This document shows, piece after piece, positions 41,151 to 52,480 of a stretch of DNA of 64,000 nucleotides (its first letter is position 1; each line of letters begins with the position of its first letter). Origin of the DNA: Plutella xylostella (lineage: Eukaryota; Arthropoda; Insecta; Lepidoptera; Plutellidae); contig NC_064012.1 in assembly GCF_932276165.1 (NCBI RefSeq), positions 1,061,501-1,125,500 on the forward strand. The letters are read 5' to 3'. The translations under genes were made by a program, and so were the position numbers. Below the pieces are notes generated by a model. The model saw nothing but the letters and a program-made list of their open reading frames with translations. It had not been told where the DNA came from and did no database searches.

Positions 41151-43251
41151 TCATTAAAAACTGTCGGCTCTAAATTTATCCATGCATATTTTTAATTAAC
41201 AATTTGAAAGAGTAAGTAATATTTATGTAAGAACCAAATTCTTTCCATGAACTTTTACAGTCAGACTTGGCTTTTTATTTAAGTCTTTAAGCCAAAGAAA
41301 GTTTCAATATAACTTATTCCAGCCAGGAATTAAGGGATTATAGGATTCGAATACATTTCCCAATTCATATTTTATCGGAATACGATAAGTACATAGTAAA
41401 TGATATAATACAATATCCTTTTATGTATGCGTTAAAGAGATTTTAATTTTTTAATATTAATATTTACATTAAAGACTTTCTAGACAAGGCTCTCACCTTG
41501 AGATAATTTTAATTCATATGAAAAATGTAGATTTGGTAAAGTTTATTATGTTTAAATATTGATCTAAACATGAAATTAAATCTTGTTCTACGACAACGTG
41601 ACGTTCTCAGGTATGAAACTAATATTTATTTCTTCTGTTCTGTATATATTGTCATAATATGAACCGACATGTTATTTCAAATTCATTATATAATTCATCG
41701 CATTTTAGATATCTGAATGCAAATCTCTTTTCAGGCAAATCACACCTATTTTCAGAGCATAAGTAATGAAAAGAATTTTACGTTCAGACATTGCAAAAAT
41801 CGTGCCTTCAGAATTGCTACCATCATCATTATTTCTGGAATGGCTGGACCCTCATAAAGTGCGATTCCTTTATTTCTGTAGCACTAAAGTCAAAGAGGCC
41901 GCTATTGATAGCAAATAGTTAAGTTGAGTGCATCAAAACGTGTTACGTCTGTCAAAGTCGGGCCTCGAGATACGTTAGTGACTTATTTGTAATCTGTGCC
42001 ACGAGCTCCTATTTGGTACAAAAGCCTTCGCTGAGCCATTTTAGGAACTTTGGTTTCTATCCGGTTGTCTATTTATTTGCACGTTTAGGTCTAATCTTGT
42101 AACTCAATTTAGAGCACTTTCTGCTTATCCGATTTTAAAAGAGTAGGTTGCAAATATTTAATCCTTTCCGTTGTCTTGGCTACCTTGAATACGGGAGCAG
42201 AGGCTCAGGCCCAACTCCACTTGGAAGCTAAAACGTCGAGTCCCTCATCTACGTTACATATTTAACGAACCCATTAATACAACATAAATATACTTTCTAA
42301 AGGGAACAGCAAATCAAGCTTTTCAACAACAGAAGTAGCAACTAAATGGATCTGTCTGCGTATGAAACTCTCTGAGGGCTGCGAATAACGTTTTTAATGT
42401 TACATTTTAATTGAACGTTCGTTTGTGGTTCCGTGTGTGTGATAGTACTCGTATGGTGAGGTTATTATTGGTATTGTTCACAAAGAGGTAAACTTTGTAT
42501 TAAATGGAAGTGGAAGTATGTAGCTTCATTCGCCGCCGGCGCTGCTATAAGCACAAAGTATTTGATTAAACTGAGATTCCTCAGTTGCTTTCGTTTGCGT
42601 AAAACGTTATTTGCATTTGACATACGTTCTATTAACTATTGTAGAGGCAATATGAAGACCACTTGTCTTTGTATAGGGATGAGATCAAAGTGTCTTTGCT
42701 ACAAAGCCTTGTGGAAATTACTTTCCTTGACATATTCATATTCAGACAAACTGGTTTTATGTTTGTATTTCAAGTTATAATTTAAATAGGTCGGCAGTGG
42801 AACTTAGCAAATATGGCTTCAGAAAATTGGTCACTCGGATTGGAAACGAAATTTAATAAAAGGAACGAATGTTTTTGATTCGATTAAATATTAATTGTAT
42901 TTTATTTTATCATAGTTGGATAAAATTGGCAGTATTACTTTTAAAGTAGTATTCTACGGTCGTCGCCAGAGTGTGGACTCTGGAAGTCATAGTAAGCGAT
43001 CCACTGGCGCATAGATATTGGTGTTTAAACCTAGCAAAAGCCTGCACTCTAAAACACACAACCTTAAAAACACAATGTTAGAACTGATATTATACAATTC
43101 TACTTTATACGATGTAATCTACAATTCTACACCATTGATTTCCAAAGTTGTATAAACAAGTTGATAAACAAAATCGATTATATTTAAACCACCCATATAT
43201 TTTATTGTTAACGATGAAATGAGAGGGTAGTTTTATATCAGTCATGAATCA
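41151..43251. other. Two kilobases of non-coding DNA, nothing recognised
   Basis: AT-rich. The open frames are short and AT-biased. Confidence 0.45.
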
Positions 43252-43308
43252 ACATGGCCGAGCGGCGAGCCGGCGGTGGGCTCCGCTTTGTAGTTTTATT
43301 GCTCTTGT
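43252..43308 (+). other. Mini-ORF with strong start context and signal-like start
   Basis: CAACATGG is a near-ideal insect start context. It is followed by MAERRAGGGLRFVVLLLL and a stop. A GC-rich 40-bp patch in AT-rich DNA. It could be a signal-peptide exon spliced before the stop, but no good donor is visible (GTAGTT is the best). Reported only as a candidate. Confidence 0.2.
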
Positions 43309-44539
43309 AGCACCTCAGGTGGTGTAAAAGTAATCTTAAGTAACTATAGGCGCTATCATGGAAGAAAATGGACCCCAATAATTGCGATGAACATAATTTA
43401 ATTTTAGATAATAAAAGGCCCTAGATACTAACCCGCTGGCAATTAATTTTCATAATATGAATACTTTATTATTTTGGTGTGGCAAAGACTACTTGTATCC
43501 CATTTTTTTAATGCTATTAAAACGTGGATGCGAAGCTAGCAGTGTATTTAACAGGTACTTATTATTGTTATAATCTGTTAAGGAACTGCAAGCAAAAAGT
43601 AGTAATCATACTTATATGTTTAGTATTTTCTCTCACCCGCTCTACAAAGGTAGCAACGTGCCAGAGCTAAGGGGAAGCCCCGAATAAAGCAAATTGCCCA
43701 CACCCACCCGCGAGGCACCTACCGAGCTCTACCGAGGTAGCAATTAACTTACCTTTGCCTTTACTTAGGTTATTTACACTCACGTTTACTTTGCTAACTA
43801 CTCTATTTACCCAACGCTATCAATTATAACATATACTGGGTACATAACAATAACTTCATCTTTTATTATTTCATATCACTAAGCAAAAGTTAATCTTAAT
43901 GAGAAAAAGCTCCCATCACCCGTGCATAATAGTTTCCTGTTCGATTGTATAGAAACAGACGTGGCAATTCGAAGCGGGACTGCCTTCCCGAACAATACCT
44001 ACATTAATATGTCTCTGCGCTATAATACGTGCGTATATATGTAGTTTAATAGGGCAGGTTCACACCGCCATCAGTCTCCCGAGCTGACACTTCGAGAGAT
44101 GCCCTCGATGTCTCTATGTCCTCGATCGAGGAAATAAATTCGCTCAAGGATGTGGGAGGCCGAGGCGCCCTTCGGATTGAGTGCAGATGTCTTTTTCGGC
44201 GCCGAAATGTCGTGATTCCGGCCAACTGGGCCGCGGGCCGCAATCTGGGGCTTTGTATTTCCTGTAACCCTACTCTTCAAGGCAATTTATTGCGTCTGTC
44301 TAAGTACTTAGTAGTACTCTAGGTGACTTTCATCAAATGTTTAATCGAAATTAAATCTATTGCCCGCTTGCTTTGACTTGTATAGTGTAAGATAGACAGC
44401 TATAGAGTATTTTACTACGTTTTTGGTGCAAGGCCAAATGAGTAAAATTGTACACACCTTCCGAGATTTCCTATATTATATGAATAGGTGTGTTTTTTCA
44501 CCTATATTTTTCATAATTTAAGAAGGAAATTCACTCAGC
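43309..44539. other. Non-coding; balanced blocks at 43660-43760 and 44050-44280
   Basis: 44050-44280 is open in several frames on both strands with about 55 percent GC. No domain recognised and no splice pair chosen. Confidence 0.35.
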
Positions 44540-44720
44540 CGTTCATAATGAATTTCGCTTTTCTGTTGACGTCTCCGGCGGGCGTTCTCTAATGACAGAT
44601 TTCCGCTGCTGACGGTCATTAGCCAAGAATTAAATTTTCACGACGGCTCTATTTAATCGACCCGAATTCCGAGGAAACTTAATAATTCTTCTGCAATTGA
44701 TTTTCAAATGTTTTTTGCGG
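44540..44720. promoter_or_regulatory. Possible conserved noncoding or enhancer block
   Basis: Non-repetitive, with homeodomain-type cores (TCTAATGACAG with an adjoining TGACAG Meis/Hth-like word, GGTCATTAG, AATTAAAT, TTTAATCGA). The density is suggestive only, and conservation cannot be judged from one sequence. Confidence 0.25.
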
Positions 44721-45994
44721 GCAAAAAAAGTTATGTTCTTCTAAAAATTGAGGATATATGACCCGGTATGTAAATTTTCGCGAAACAATTGTTATAACAA
44801 TGGAGTAGGTTGATATCCCGGCAGATTTGTTTCGTCAATTAAAATAAATAAATATAAATATGCGGTGACATCTCACAATTATTATGCTTTCGTTTAAAAT
44901 GGCTTATTTTATTTACATTCTACTTGTACGCTGAATTTCGTTCGGAGAATTTGTAACTAGGTGAAATAAATATTCATTTCTAAAAATCTGTAATCAACTT
45001 CGAATAATACAAATATGAGCATTTGAAATTGATTCTTACCCAACTATCGGCAATGAAAATGAAAATTCGCCGAAGCCAATTATTGTTATATTTGTTCTCG
45101 TCTTTTTTTATTCAGCTGGATATTCAGATTGGCGGCAGCTGGGGTCGAGAGGTACCTGATGGAGTCGCCATGTTAGCCTCCAGTCATGACCGAGAGCGGG
45201 CGGCCGCAGTGTGAACACGCCTTTACACTACCTCCAGCCGAATGTCAACACAGCCTTGCAATGTTTGTGCTGTTTGCTCTATGGATTTGTGTAGCGAAAG
45301 TGGCCTATATGCCGAGTTATAGCCGGTAAACTGAGCCTATCTTAATATACTTAAACCTATGTATGTTATACACACTAAGTATATGTGTGTAGAGTATGTC
45401 TGGCCGTGAAACAACAGCTGTGTCGTCAAGCTCAAGGCCCTTCATTACTTTAAAGTATAAGAACGCGCCCTTTGAATTCTTTTCCTATTGTTCACGGGAA
45501 TTGTATAATGAGCTCACTGCTCAGCGCCAACATACAACACGGAAAACTTCTTTAATATTTAATTTCTAAGCTCTCACATTTTGTCTTTTGTGATTTAATT
45601 AGTATGGATTTATGAAAATATATTATGCATTCTAGGGTTGCTCAACAGTGAAAACTGAATGGTATAACACCGTGGGTTTTACAAAATGAATGCCATGTGA
45701 ACATCTACCAACATGATATTAAAATACAAGTGCGAAATACAAAGTCCAATTTAAATACGGTAATCAATTATTACAAGTGCACAAGTGCTACGGATTTTCG
45801 GTACATTTCTGTGTTGAAATCTATAATAATAAGAGTACTAACCCGCTGCGTCCGTATATGAAAAATATATCATCGCCTAGTTCCATTCCGTAGGTATTTA
45901 GCTCCATAAGTTTGACTCGCGAGTCGAATGGGAAGAGAAAGTTTGTAAAAGTTGGTTTTTAAAGTTTGGGGTTAGTAAAGAGGTTGGGGGTGGT
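44721..45994. other. Non-coding, nothing recognised
   Basis: 45180-45235 (GAGCGGGCGGCCGCAGTGTG) is a small GC-rich patch of unknown origin. Confidence 0.4.
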
Positions 45995-46270
45995 CAGTTA
46001 GGCGGCGGGGGGTGAGTTCAGAGTCACTTCACTGGTGGGTGTATATTCGCGGGTTCGCGGAGCTGATCTGGGCGCGCGTGGTGCGTTCAGCGTCCGCCGC
46101 ACTAAATGAGATTTGAGTCTGGGCGGGAAACCCGCGCGCGCGCCCTCCCGCCCTTCCTCACATCGCTCGCAATCACCCGTCATCACAATCTCAACGTATC
46201 GCCTGCTCATTGTCACCAGATCCCCATTCAGTGGGATAAAGAACTTCCGTACCATTAGCTGGTTGAATTC
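45995..46270 (-). promoter_or_regulatory. CpG-rich block, open on the minus strand
   Basis: GC peaks at 46060-46160 (GGGCGGGAAACCCGCGCGCG). A minus-strand frame of about 91 codons is open, but it is low-complexity (Arg/Ala/Pro) with no donor in a sensible place, so a promoter or 5' UTR is more likely than coding. Confidence 0.3.
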
Positions 46271-48067
46271 CAAGTGATAATTATAATTTGTATCTGCTAA
46301 TTAGTTGTGCAAACTCGAGGTTACTTGTTTAAACTATGTTAAGTAGTCGCAAGCAGTTGTGATATTTTTGAATGCACTGCCCTATAAGGTATAAATTAAA
46401 TAATAGAGAGAATTAAGGTTAAAAGATAGTTAGTGTAAGTTCTACCAACATTTAAATTAAGTACCAACCCATACCTATATTTTTCTCAAATACATATTTT
46501 AACTCATGATATTATTTTTGCATAATATTTTTTAAGGAGCAACTCGGTCTCAATTCGAGTGACACAATTTAATCAGCCATTACTTGAGCGCCGGCGCTCG
46601 CAACTAAAAGGGTTTGCTATAGCGACTCATTTAGAGGCTGCCTTACTGTATCCGGCTCGTATTGTACAGTCCACTCCATGAATATGTGTTGTAATTGTAC
46701 ACTTTTGTATTTTCGCAAAAAAAAACCACAATGTTCAGATCGCCAATAAAATCGTTGAGGTGGTTTGGGAATTTATATTTCGACGTGCAAAAGCTCATTG
46801 ACAAGATTTTATTTTGATAAATTATACAGTCGACTGTACACAAAATGTACAGGATTGTGGCATATTTTTTACTGTTTAGTTTCAGTTAAATACAAAATAT
46901 CTAAGTACTATGTACTTGTGGGGTTAAGTAGTTGTGATTGTTTAGTTTGAGCCTACCTTTATAAAAGTATTTTTTAATTTATGCGTCGCTCTTTAATTTA
47001 AGGATCTATTTTATTCCGAATTTAAAGTTTTTTCATGATGAATGAAAAAATTAAAACTAAAAACATAGATACCCAATGAACTATAAATATTGGTCGTATT
47101 CCTATTCCTATTTGCATTTTTTTAATGATTTGAAATAACGTACTTGATAATTTTATTTCAGTATTTCTTCGTAAAGCATCTCAATAAATAACGTACACTT
47201 TTAAAAGCTACTTAAGTATACGTAAACATGATATCCGCCGCTTGCGAATCCGGATACCCACAATAGACCATTCACTACATCGTCTTCCAGTGTCCCATCA
47301 CTAAATATACCAGACCAGCCGATGACTTCATTAATTTCAACAGCTGTTCAATTTTTTCGTGACTTAACTGTATTAATATTTATTTTTAATTTTTATGTGT
47401 AACCAGTGAACAAAGCTATACGATAAATAAATAAATAATGTTGCCTCGACAAGCAGTGGGCAGACGCGCGGTGCTTCGGTCGCGGCCACACTGACCACCT
47501 TGGTCTTGTCAAACGTCCCATCAACCAGAGATCGATATATTTTTCCATTCTCACAAGGCTGTAAGGTATTGTTATTGGTTATTATTATGTCTTTTACTTA
47601 ATAACTTATTGACATGTAAAATACTACTAGTTATTATGTAGGGTTTGCTTTGTTTCAAGAAATTCCTCAGTTCAGTTAACAACTTGGTAGCCCACTCTGA
47701 GATTTTATCGTGCTTCTTATTTCATTTATTTATACTTATTTAAATGATCTCAGTTGTACTGGCCACTGATTACAATATGAGCAAACGCACTGCTCCTGGT
47801 GAAGGAAACTATTCCTATATATTTTGCAAGAAAATCTCTTCACTTTGTTTTAAACTTTCTCAAACATCCAACTTCATCGTCCAACCTGTAACTATTTAGT
47901 AACCTGTGCCTGAGCGTAAAATTACCAACCTGTAATTTACCTAGAAAACGGCGTCAAATTCCGGATTCCTTTCAGCTGAAGCGTGCAGCGTCGCTTACAC
48001 CAGGCAGATTGGGCGGCCGGCTGACGGGCTGGCCGGATGAAAGCAATCTGGATTTTGATTACTATTA
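46271..48067. other. Non-coding; balanced patches at 46540-46680 and 47440-47530
   Basis: 46560-46640 (CACAATTTAATCAGCCATTA, GAGCGCCGGCGCTCGCAAC) is non-repetitive and could be regulatory. No exon called. Confidence 0.35.
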
Positions 48068-48215
48068 CAGGGGGGTCACTCTCAAAATTTACGAAATAAC
48101 AAGAATGTACGCGCAATCGGCCAGCTTAATACAACAAGATAGAGCCGTTGTTCGCGCAGCGCTCCGAAGATTCGGAAATAACAAAACTGCAGCGTCGATT
48201 TAGAGTGACCCCCGG
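48068..48215. mobile_element. MITE-C copy, complete ends
   Basis: CAGGGGGGTCACTCTCAAAA at the left and TTTAGAGTGACCCCCGG at the right. Interior AATACAACAAGATAGAGCC is the reverse of the CTCTATCTCGTTGTA word in other copies. Confidence 0.75.
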
Positions 48216-48774
48216 CTACGGTCGACCTCTGATAGACCGGCTCTAGGTTGAACGGATATTCGCACAAGGATTAGGAAACTAAGGCTGCCACAGGGTAGGC
48301 AGCTTAATGACTGGTTAGGCTGTTATGAAGAAATACTAAAGACATGATCTTATTAGTTTAAATGTACCTACTTGGTGTTCCCTAACACATTATTTGTTGT
48401 ATTTTTAAAGATTCCAAGTAGTTATGTAAAATTGACGGTTCACTGTTTGGAATATTTGATAGCGGTAACAGAAATTGAATATGGAAGAGAAGGGGCTCTT
48501 ATTCTTATCCTAGAAATATCTCTGCAAATTGAAGCGAATTCCAAATGTAAAAATGTCCCGATGCAGAATATTGAAGATGCCACTTTTTAAAAGAACTCTT
48601 TTTCACTTTGACGAACTATTGATAACGTACATTTCCTCGGGAAAAGTACTTTTCACCCGACTTCGAAAAAAGGAAGAGGTTTGTCTGTAGGATTTTTTTA
48701 CGTAGGTAAGACCCATCCAATCATCAAGTAGGTAAGGTAAGGTAGGTATGAAAAAAGGTCTAACTATAGACTTA

Positions 48775-48921
48775 CCCCCTTATTCATAGAGAAGTTACAG
48801 AACGTTTTAACTAATAAACTGTTTTGTCCCTCTCCGACAATGAACAATTTGTTCTTTGACAGAGAGGGACAAAACAGTATATTAGTTAAAACGTTTTGTA
48901 ACTTTTCTATGAATAAGGGGG
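48775..48921. mobile_element. MITE-H palindrome with TTA target duplication
   Basis: The left arm CCCCCTTATTCATAGAGAAG and right arm CTATGAATAAGGGGG pair, as do ACGTTTTAACTAATA and GTTTTGTCCCTCTC further in. TTA flanks both sides (48772-48774, 48922-48924), the duplication made by PIF/Harbinger-type elements. Confidence 0.85.
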
Positions 48922-49023
48922 TTAATATTTATTGAATGATTAAGAAAAGTCGGTTAATCTTACAGTATTTTTTTTCTTGACTTTTTATTATTTTATACCT
49001 ATTAACCTATTATGTAAATCGCT

Positions 49024-49152
49024 CGCAGGTCGATAGAATGCCTGGCGTACCTCACCCAAAGGTTATCCCTGGCGATACAGAGAGGAAACGCAGCCAGCAT
49101 TATGGGTACCTTTGGGTGGGGTGCAACAGAACAGCGCCACCAGCATTTGTAA
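49024..49152 (+). pseudogene. LINE reverse transcriptase C-terminal relic
   Basis: An open stretch of 42 codons ends in a stop and reads ECLAYLTQRLSLAIQRGNAA followed by SIMGTFG. The QRLSLAIQRGNAASIMGTF word is typical of the very end of a group of lepidopteran non-LTR polyproteins. A stop lies immediately upstream (49015-49017), so only the tail remains. Confidence 0.5.
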
Positions 49153-50047
49153 ATAAGTTAAATATAAGTTTTCTATGACTAGTTTATTTAATATTATTAT
49201 GTATCTACTTAAATTATGTGGTTAGAGATTCTTAAATATGTAATTGGATGGTAGGTATATAATATTGGTGTATTTATGTAATTAGAATTCCAGCTTTTTA
49301 CTTCCTTACGTTTCTTTTCACAATTTGCATGCGTCGAATCATCAGTGATGGCCACGGAACATCATAGCTGATGAATCTGATGATGAAGGGTCCTCAGCTG
49401 GCCGGTCCGAGTTTGATTAGAAATCTGTCAATAGGTCTCGATTGAGAGCTTGCCAACCACTCCCTATTATTATTAATTGGTGGGTACCAATGAATTTAAT
49501 ATTACTCATAAGTAAAGAAATTCAGCAAATAATATTTTGCCTAGGAAATCCGAAAATAAACTTATAATTATTATTAGTATTTAGCCGTGTTTGGCCTGCC
49601 CGGCTTGATAATAAATAAATGGGTAACTTTTCGAGTCGTCGGCTAATGGACCCTACAAACTTGGCAAGTTTGAGAAGTTTTTGACACTTCTAGCTGTTGT
49701 CAAACTTAGTATAAAATATAGATTCACATTATTTAGAGGATCCGTAACTTCCGTGATCTGAATTTAAACTGTTATCATAAAAAACAGGGATATTTAGACA
49801 ACGTATGTTACGTCATTGACTGTTATTTTTTGTAATTTCAATTTATTTTTCAACCCACATACAATATGCATAAAATGTTATATGGCATCAAGTAGTTATG
49901 TGTTTATAAGTAATATTTAACTAGTTATTAATAAAATGCTGTTGGTTCTCCACGAAAATGTAAAAAAACACACATAATATACTAAGAATGTACAGTAGTG
50001 TAGGATAGGTTACACACATTCCATACTTTCTCAAACATTACTAAATA
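49153..50047. other. Non-coding, nothing recognised
   Basis: AT-rich, presumably including the LINE 3' UTR at its left. Confidence 0.4.
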
Positions 50048-50175
50048 CAATCACGTGCAATCATAGAACAACGCGGACACGGGTGTTCCCTCTACTATAT
50101 GCCTGCAATGAAAAAAATCAACCATCCATTGACGTTCCATATGTCACACTGGATCTTTTTCATTGCTCGTGAGCT
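50048..50175 (+). mobile_element. MITE-A diverged copy
   Basis: Left CAATCACGTGCAATCATAGA; right GGATCTTTTTCATTGCTCGTGAGC. It lies directly beside the foldback element at 50184. Confidence 0.5.
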
Positions 50176-50183
50176 TATTATTA

Positions 50184-50852
50184 GTCCAGTCAATAAATGA
50201 CTCAAAATTAGGTGTAGAGTGCGTGAGCAGGTAACTAAGCGATTCCTTCAGAAACTTGTTCAGGGGGCTTAGGTTGTTAACATACCAAAAGTCCTGACTC
50301 CTAGGTGATGAGCGGGGGGGAGGAGGGGGGGATAAAGGTACGAATTTTTGGTTTTTAGCTTATATCTCGAAAACGGTGCATCGGAGAGAAATATTTTCAA
50401 GTAATTAAATAAAGTTTTTAAAATTATCTAAAACTTTTATATCATATGTTTTTTTCTAATTCCTAACCGTTTTCGAGCTATTACCCTTGGAAAAAATATG
50501 ATGCAATGTTTATGAATTTTTTGACATGAATACTTTTTCTTGTAAATTTCAATTTTTTCCGATAATAGCTCGAAAACGGTTAGTAATTAGAAAAAAACAT
50601 ATGATATAAAAGTTTTAGATAATTTTAAGACCTCCATTTTAGTAGTTTATAATATTTGTCTCCGATGCACCGTTTTTGAGATATAAGCAAAAAACCAAAA
50701 ATTCGTATCTTTATCCCCCCCTCCTCCCCCCCGCTCATCACCTAGGAGTCAGGACTTTTGGTATGTTAACAACCTAAGCCCCCTGAACAAGTTTCTGAAG
50801 GAATCGCTGAGTTACCTGCTCACGCACTCTACACCTCATTCCTTGACTGGAC
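50184..50852. mobile_element. 669-bp foldback element with arms of about 300 bp, TA target
   Basis: The left end GTCCAGTCAATAAATGA..GTGTAGAGTGCGTGAGCAGG pairs with the right end CCTGCTCACGCACTCTACAC..TTGACTGGAC. Pairing extends inward (CAAAAGTCCTGACTCCTAGG, ATATCTCGAAAACGGTGCAT, TCTAATTCCTAACCGTTTTC) to within about 40 bp of the centre. TA flanks at 50182-50183 and 50853-50854. Non-coding. Confidence 0.85.
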
Positions 50853-50854
50853 TA

Positions 50855-51581
50855 TATAAAGAAAAAATATTTTTATGTGTGTATGTTTTTAATGAATAAT
50901 AAACTCTAATTTAAAAAATCTAACGAATTATTTTCAATTAAGAAATTAAAGTGCTCTTGTGAAGAAAACATCGCGAGGAAACCTGCACAATTGCAATCCT
51001 AGATTCTAGATGTGTACTCTAAGTGCACTGTACTCATTCCAAATGGCGATTCCGTGAGACGAAACGGCTCACGAATGAACTATCACGTGAGTACAAATGA
51101 ATTGTCGAAAGTCTTTAGCTAGCCTACGAGTCACATCTGTCTAAACTTGACGATTACAGTCATGAGAAAATGTCTGAAACTGATGTTGAATAAAATTATT
51201 GTTCATTATCGTCAAATTCAATCCGCATGTATTTAAGTGCTTCAACGATTAACAAACTCCCACTCAATATTTATTTCCATCCAAAATAATAAATAGAGGT
51301 ATTTTTACAGGAATCCTTATAAGCGTTCTCTTCAAAAATTGGAAATCGCTTTCACTAATTGGTTCTACATTGAACAGTATGATAAATAAAAAGCAAATAT
51401 TTCCGTTTCCAATTTCGTTACCTTGAATTTACTTGTTTTATTACATAGATACTTAGGTACTTACATTCTTTTAGATAAGCTATTTAAAATTTATTGATTT
51501 AGTTTAACTAAGCCGTATAGGGCGTAGGTAATGCACCTTACAGCTCACACTTCAGGTTATACACTCACACTTAAGGTTGTA
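50855..51581. other. Non-coding, nothing recognised
   Basis: GAAGAAAACATCGCGAGGAA at about 50961 with ACCTGCACAATTGCAATC next to it is a SINE-body-like remnant. Nothing else. Confidence 0.35.
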
Positions 51582-51666
51582 CACTCGTGAGTTATGAAAT
51601 ATAATAGTTCCACTTAATAATCAAAATATTAATGTTTTTACGGAAATTTTTCATTGCTCGTGAGTG
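51582..51666 (+). mobile_element. MITE-A internally deleted copy
   Basis: CACTCGTGAGTTATGAAATA, GTTCCACTTAAT, then TTTTTCATTGCTCGTGAGTG. 85 bp in all. Confidence 0.6.
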
Positions 51667-51750
51667 CATAAGGAATATTACTTAGTAACGAACTTTTAAG
51701 CCGCAACGTATGTACATTTTTTCAGTAACCAGTTACTCTATCTTATGAAT

Positions 51751-51819
51751 CATCATCATCATCATCATCATCAGCCAATAATCATCCACTGCTGGACATA
51801 GGCCTCTCCCAAGGATGGC
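51751..51819 (-). mobile_element. Extremely 5'-truncated RTE insertion (69 bp) with target duplication
   Basis: It carries only the RTE 3' tip: (ATC)n tail, AGCCAATAATCATCCACTGC, TGGACATAGGCCTCTCCCAA. The target duplication CTTATGAAT is exact (51742-51750 and 51820-51828). Confidence 0.85.
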
Positions 51820-51828
51820 CTTATGAAT

Positions 51829-52244
51829 GAAGCAGTTTAATTCAATGAAATACACAATATATTACATAGTCGTGGTTAGTGTAACAGCGCTCTAAAGCTT
51901 AGTTTATCGTCATCGTCACCTTATCGTTTTCACGAAACGTAACGCACATAGGATTGAGACGGTGGCGTCAACAGTGATATGTGTATCTTAAATACATCAT
52001 GAGTATTTTAAGATTACTTTAATATCAAAATTGCGGCCTTGGTAAGTAAATCAAAATGTAGGTTAAATAAATGTAAAAACAAGTCACGTATTTCTGTGCG
52101 CGAGATTATGTTACGTACTACTGAAGTCAGTACGAAAGGGGTTAAACAAATGCAGCCGTTATTTTTCAATGTTTTTAGGCAAAGTTTTATATAAATGTTT
52201 GCTTTATAGCTTTTTAATAAGTAATATATATATAGTGTTCGGTC
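51829..52244. other. Non-coding, nothing recognised
   Basis: AT-rich with a TATATATA run near 52228. Confidence 0.4.
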
Positions 52245-52480
52245 AGTGTGACTGCGAGCTTCTCTCGTGTGCTCTCTGGTGGCTGTTATAGCCTAACCTA
52301 ACCTAACTTATTGACGAAAGTGCGACCGCATTGACGGCAAGTCAGCACTCCTCCGACAACATGATAGCATATGGCTCTCAGTGATCTAGCCTTGAGCTCG
52401 TCACGCTTGGCGTCGAGATCTTCTCTCCGTTTTGCCTCGAACTCAAAGACCTTCTTCTGCACGGTGAGCCTCCACTCTGA
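52245..52480 (-). pseudogene. LINE polyprotein C-terminus with a C2H2 zinc finger, frameshifted
   Basis: The minus strand reads SEWRLTVQKKVFEFEAKRRE, then DLDAKRDELKARSLRAICYH, then GGVLTCRQCGRTFVNKLG and a stop. In the next frame it continues YNSHQRAHERS. Together these make Cys-x2-Cys and His-x3-His of a C2H2 finger, which ends many insect non-LTR reverse transcriptases and helps bind the RNA or target. The frames join exactly where three TTAGG units lie, and removing two units restores the phase. The fragment starts at 52479, so it is heavily 5' truncated. Confidence 0.75.
52292..52306 (-). repeat. Three TTAGG units (insect telomere repeat sequence)
   Basis: CCTAACCTAACCTAA on the plus strand. 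One unit would fit the reading frame of the surrounding zinc finger and two are extra (10 bp). Confidence 0.85.

Noticed and set aside
45998..46273. 91-codon minus-strand protein
   Set aside because: Arg/Ala/Pro low complexity from a CpG-rich block; no splice donor. More likely promoter or 5' UTR.
52292..52306. Internal telomere or chromosome-fusion remnant
   Set aside because: Only three TTAGG units and they sit inside a LINE frame; local expansion is enough to explain them.
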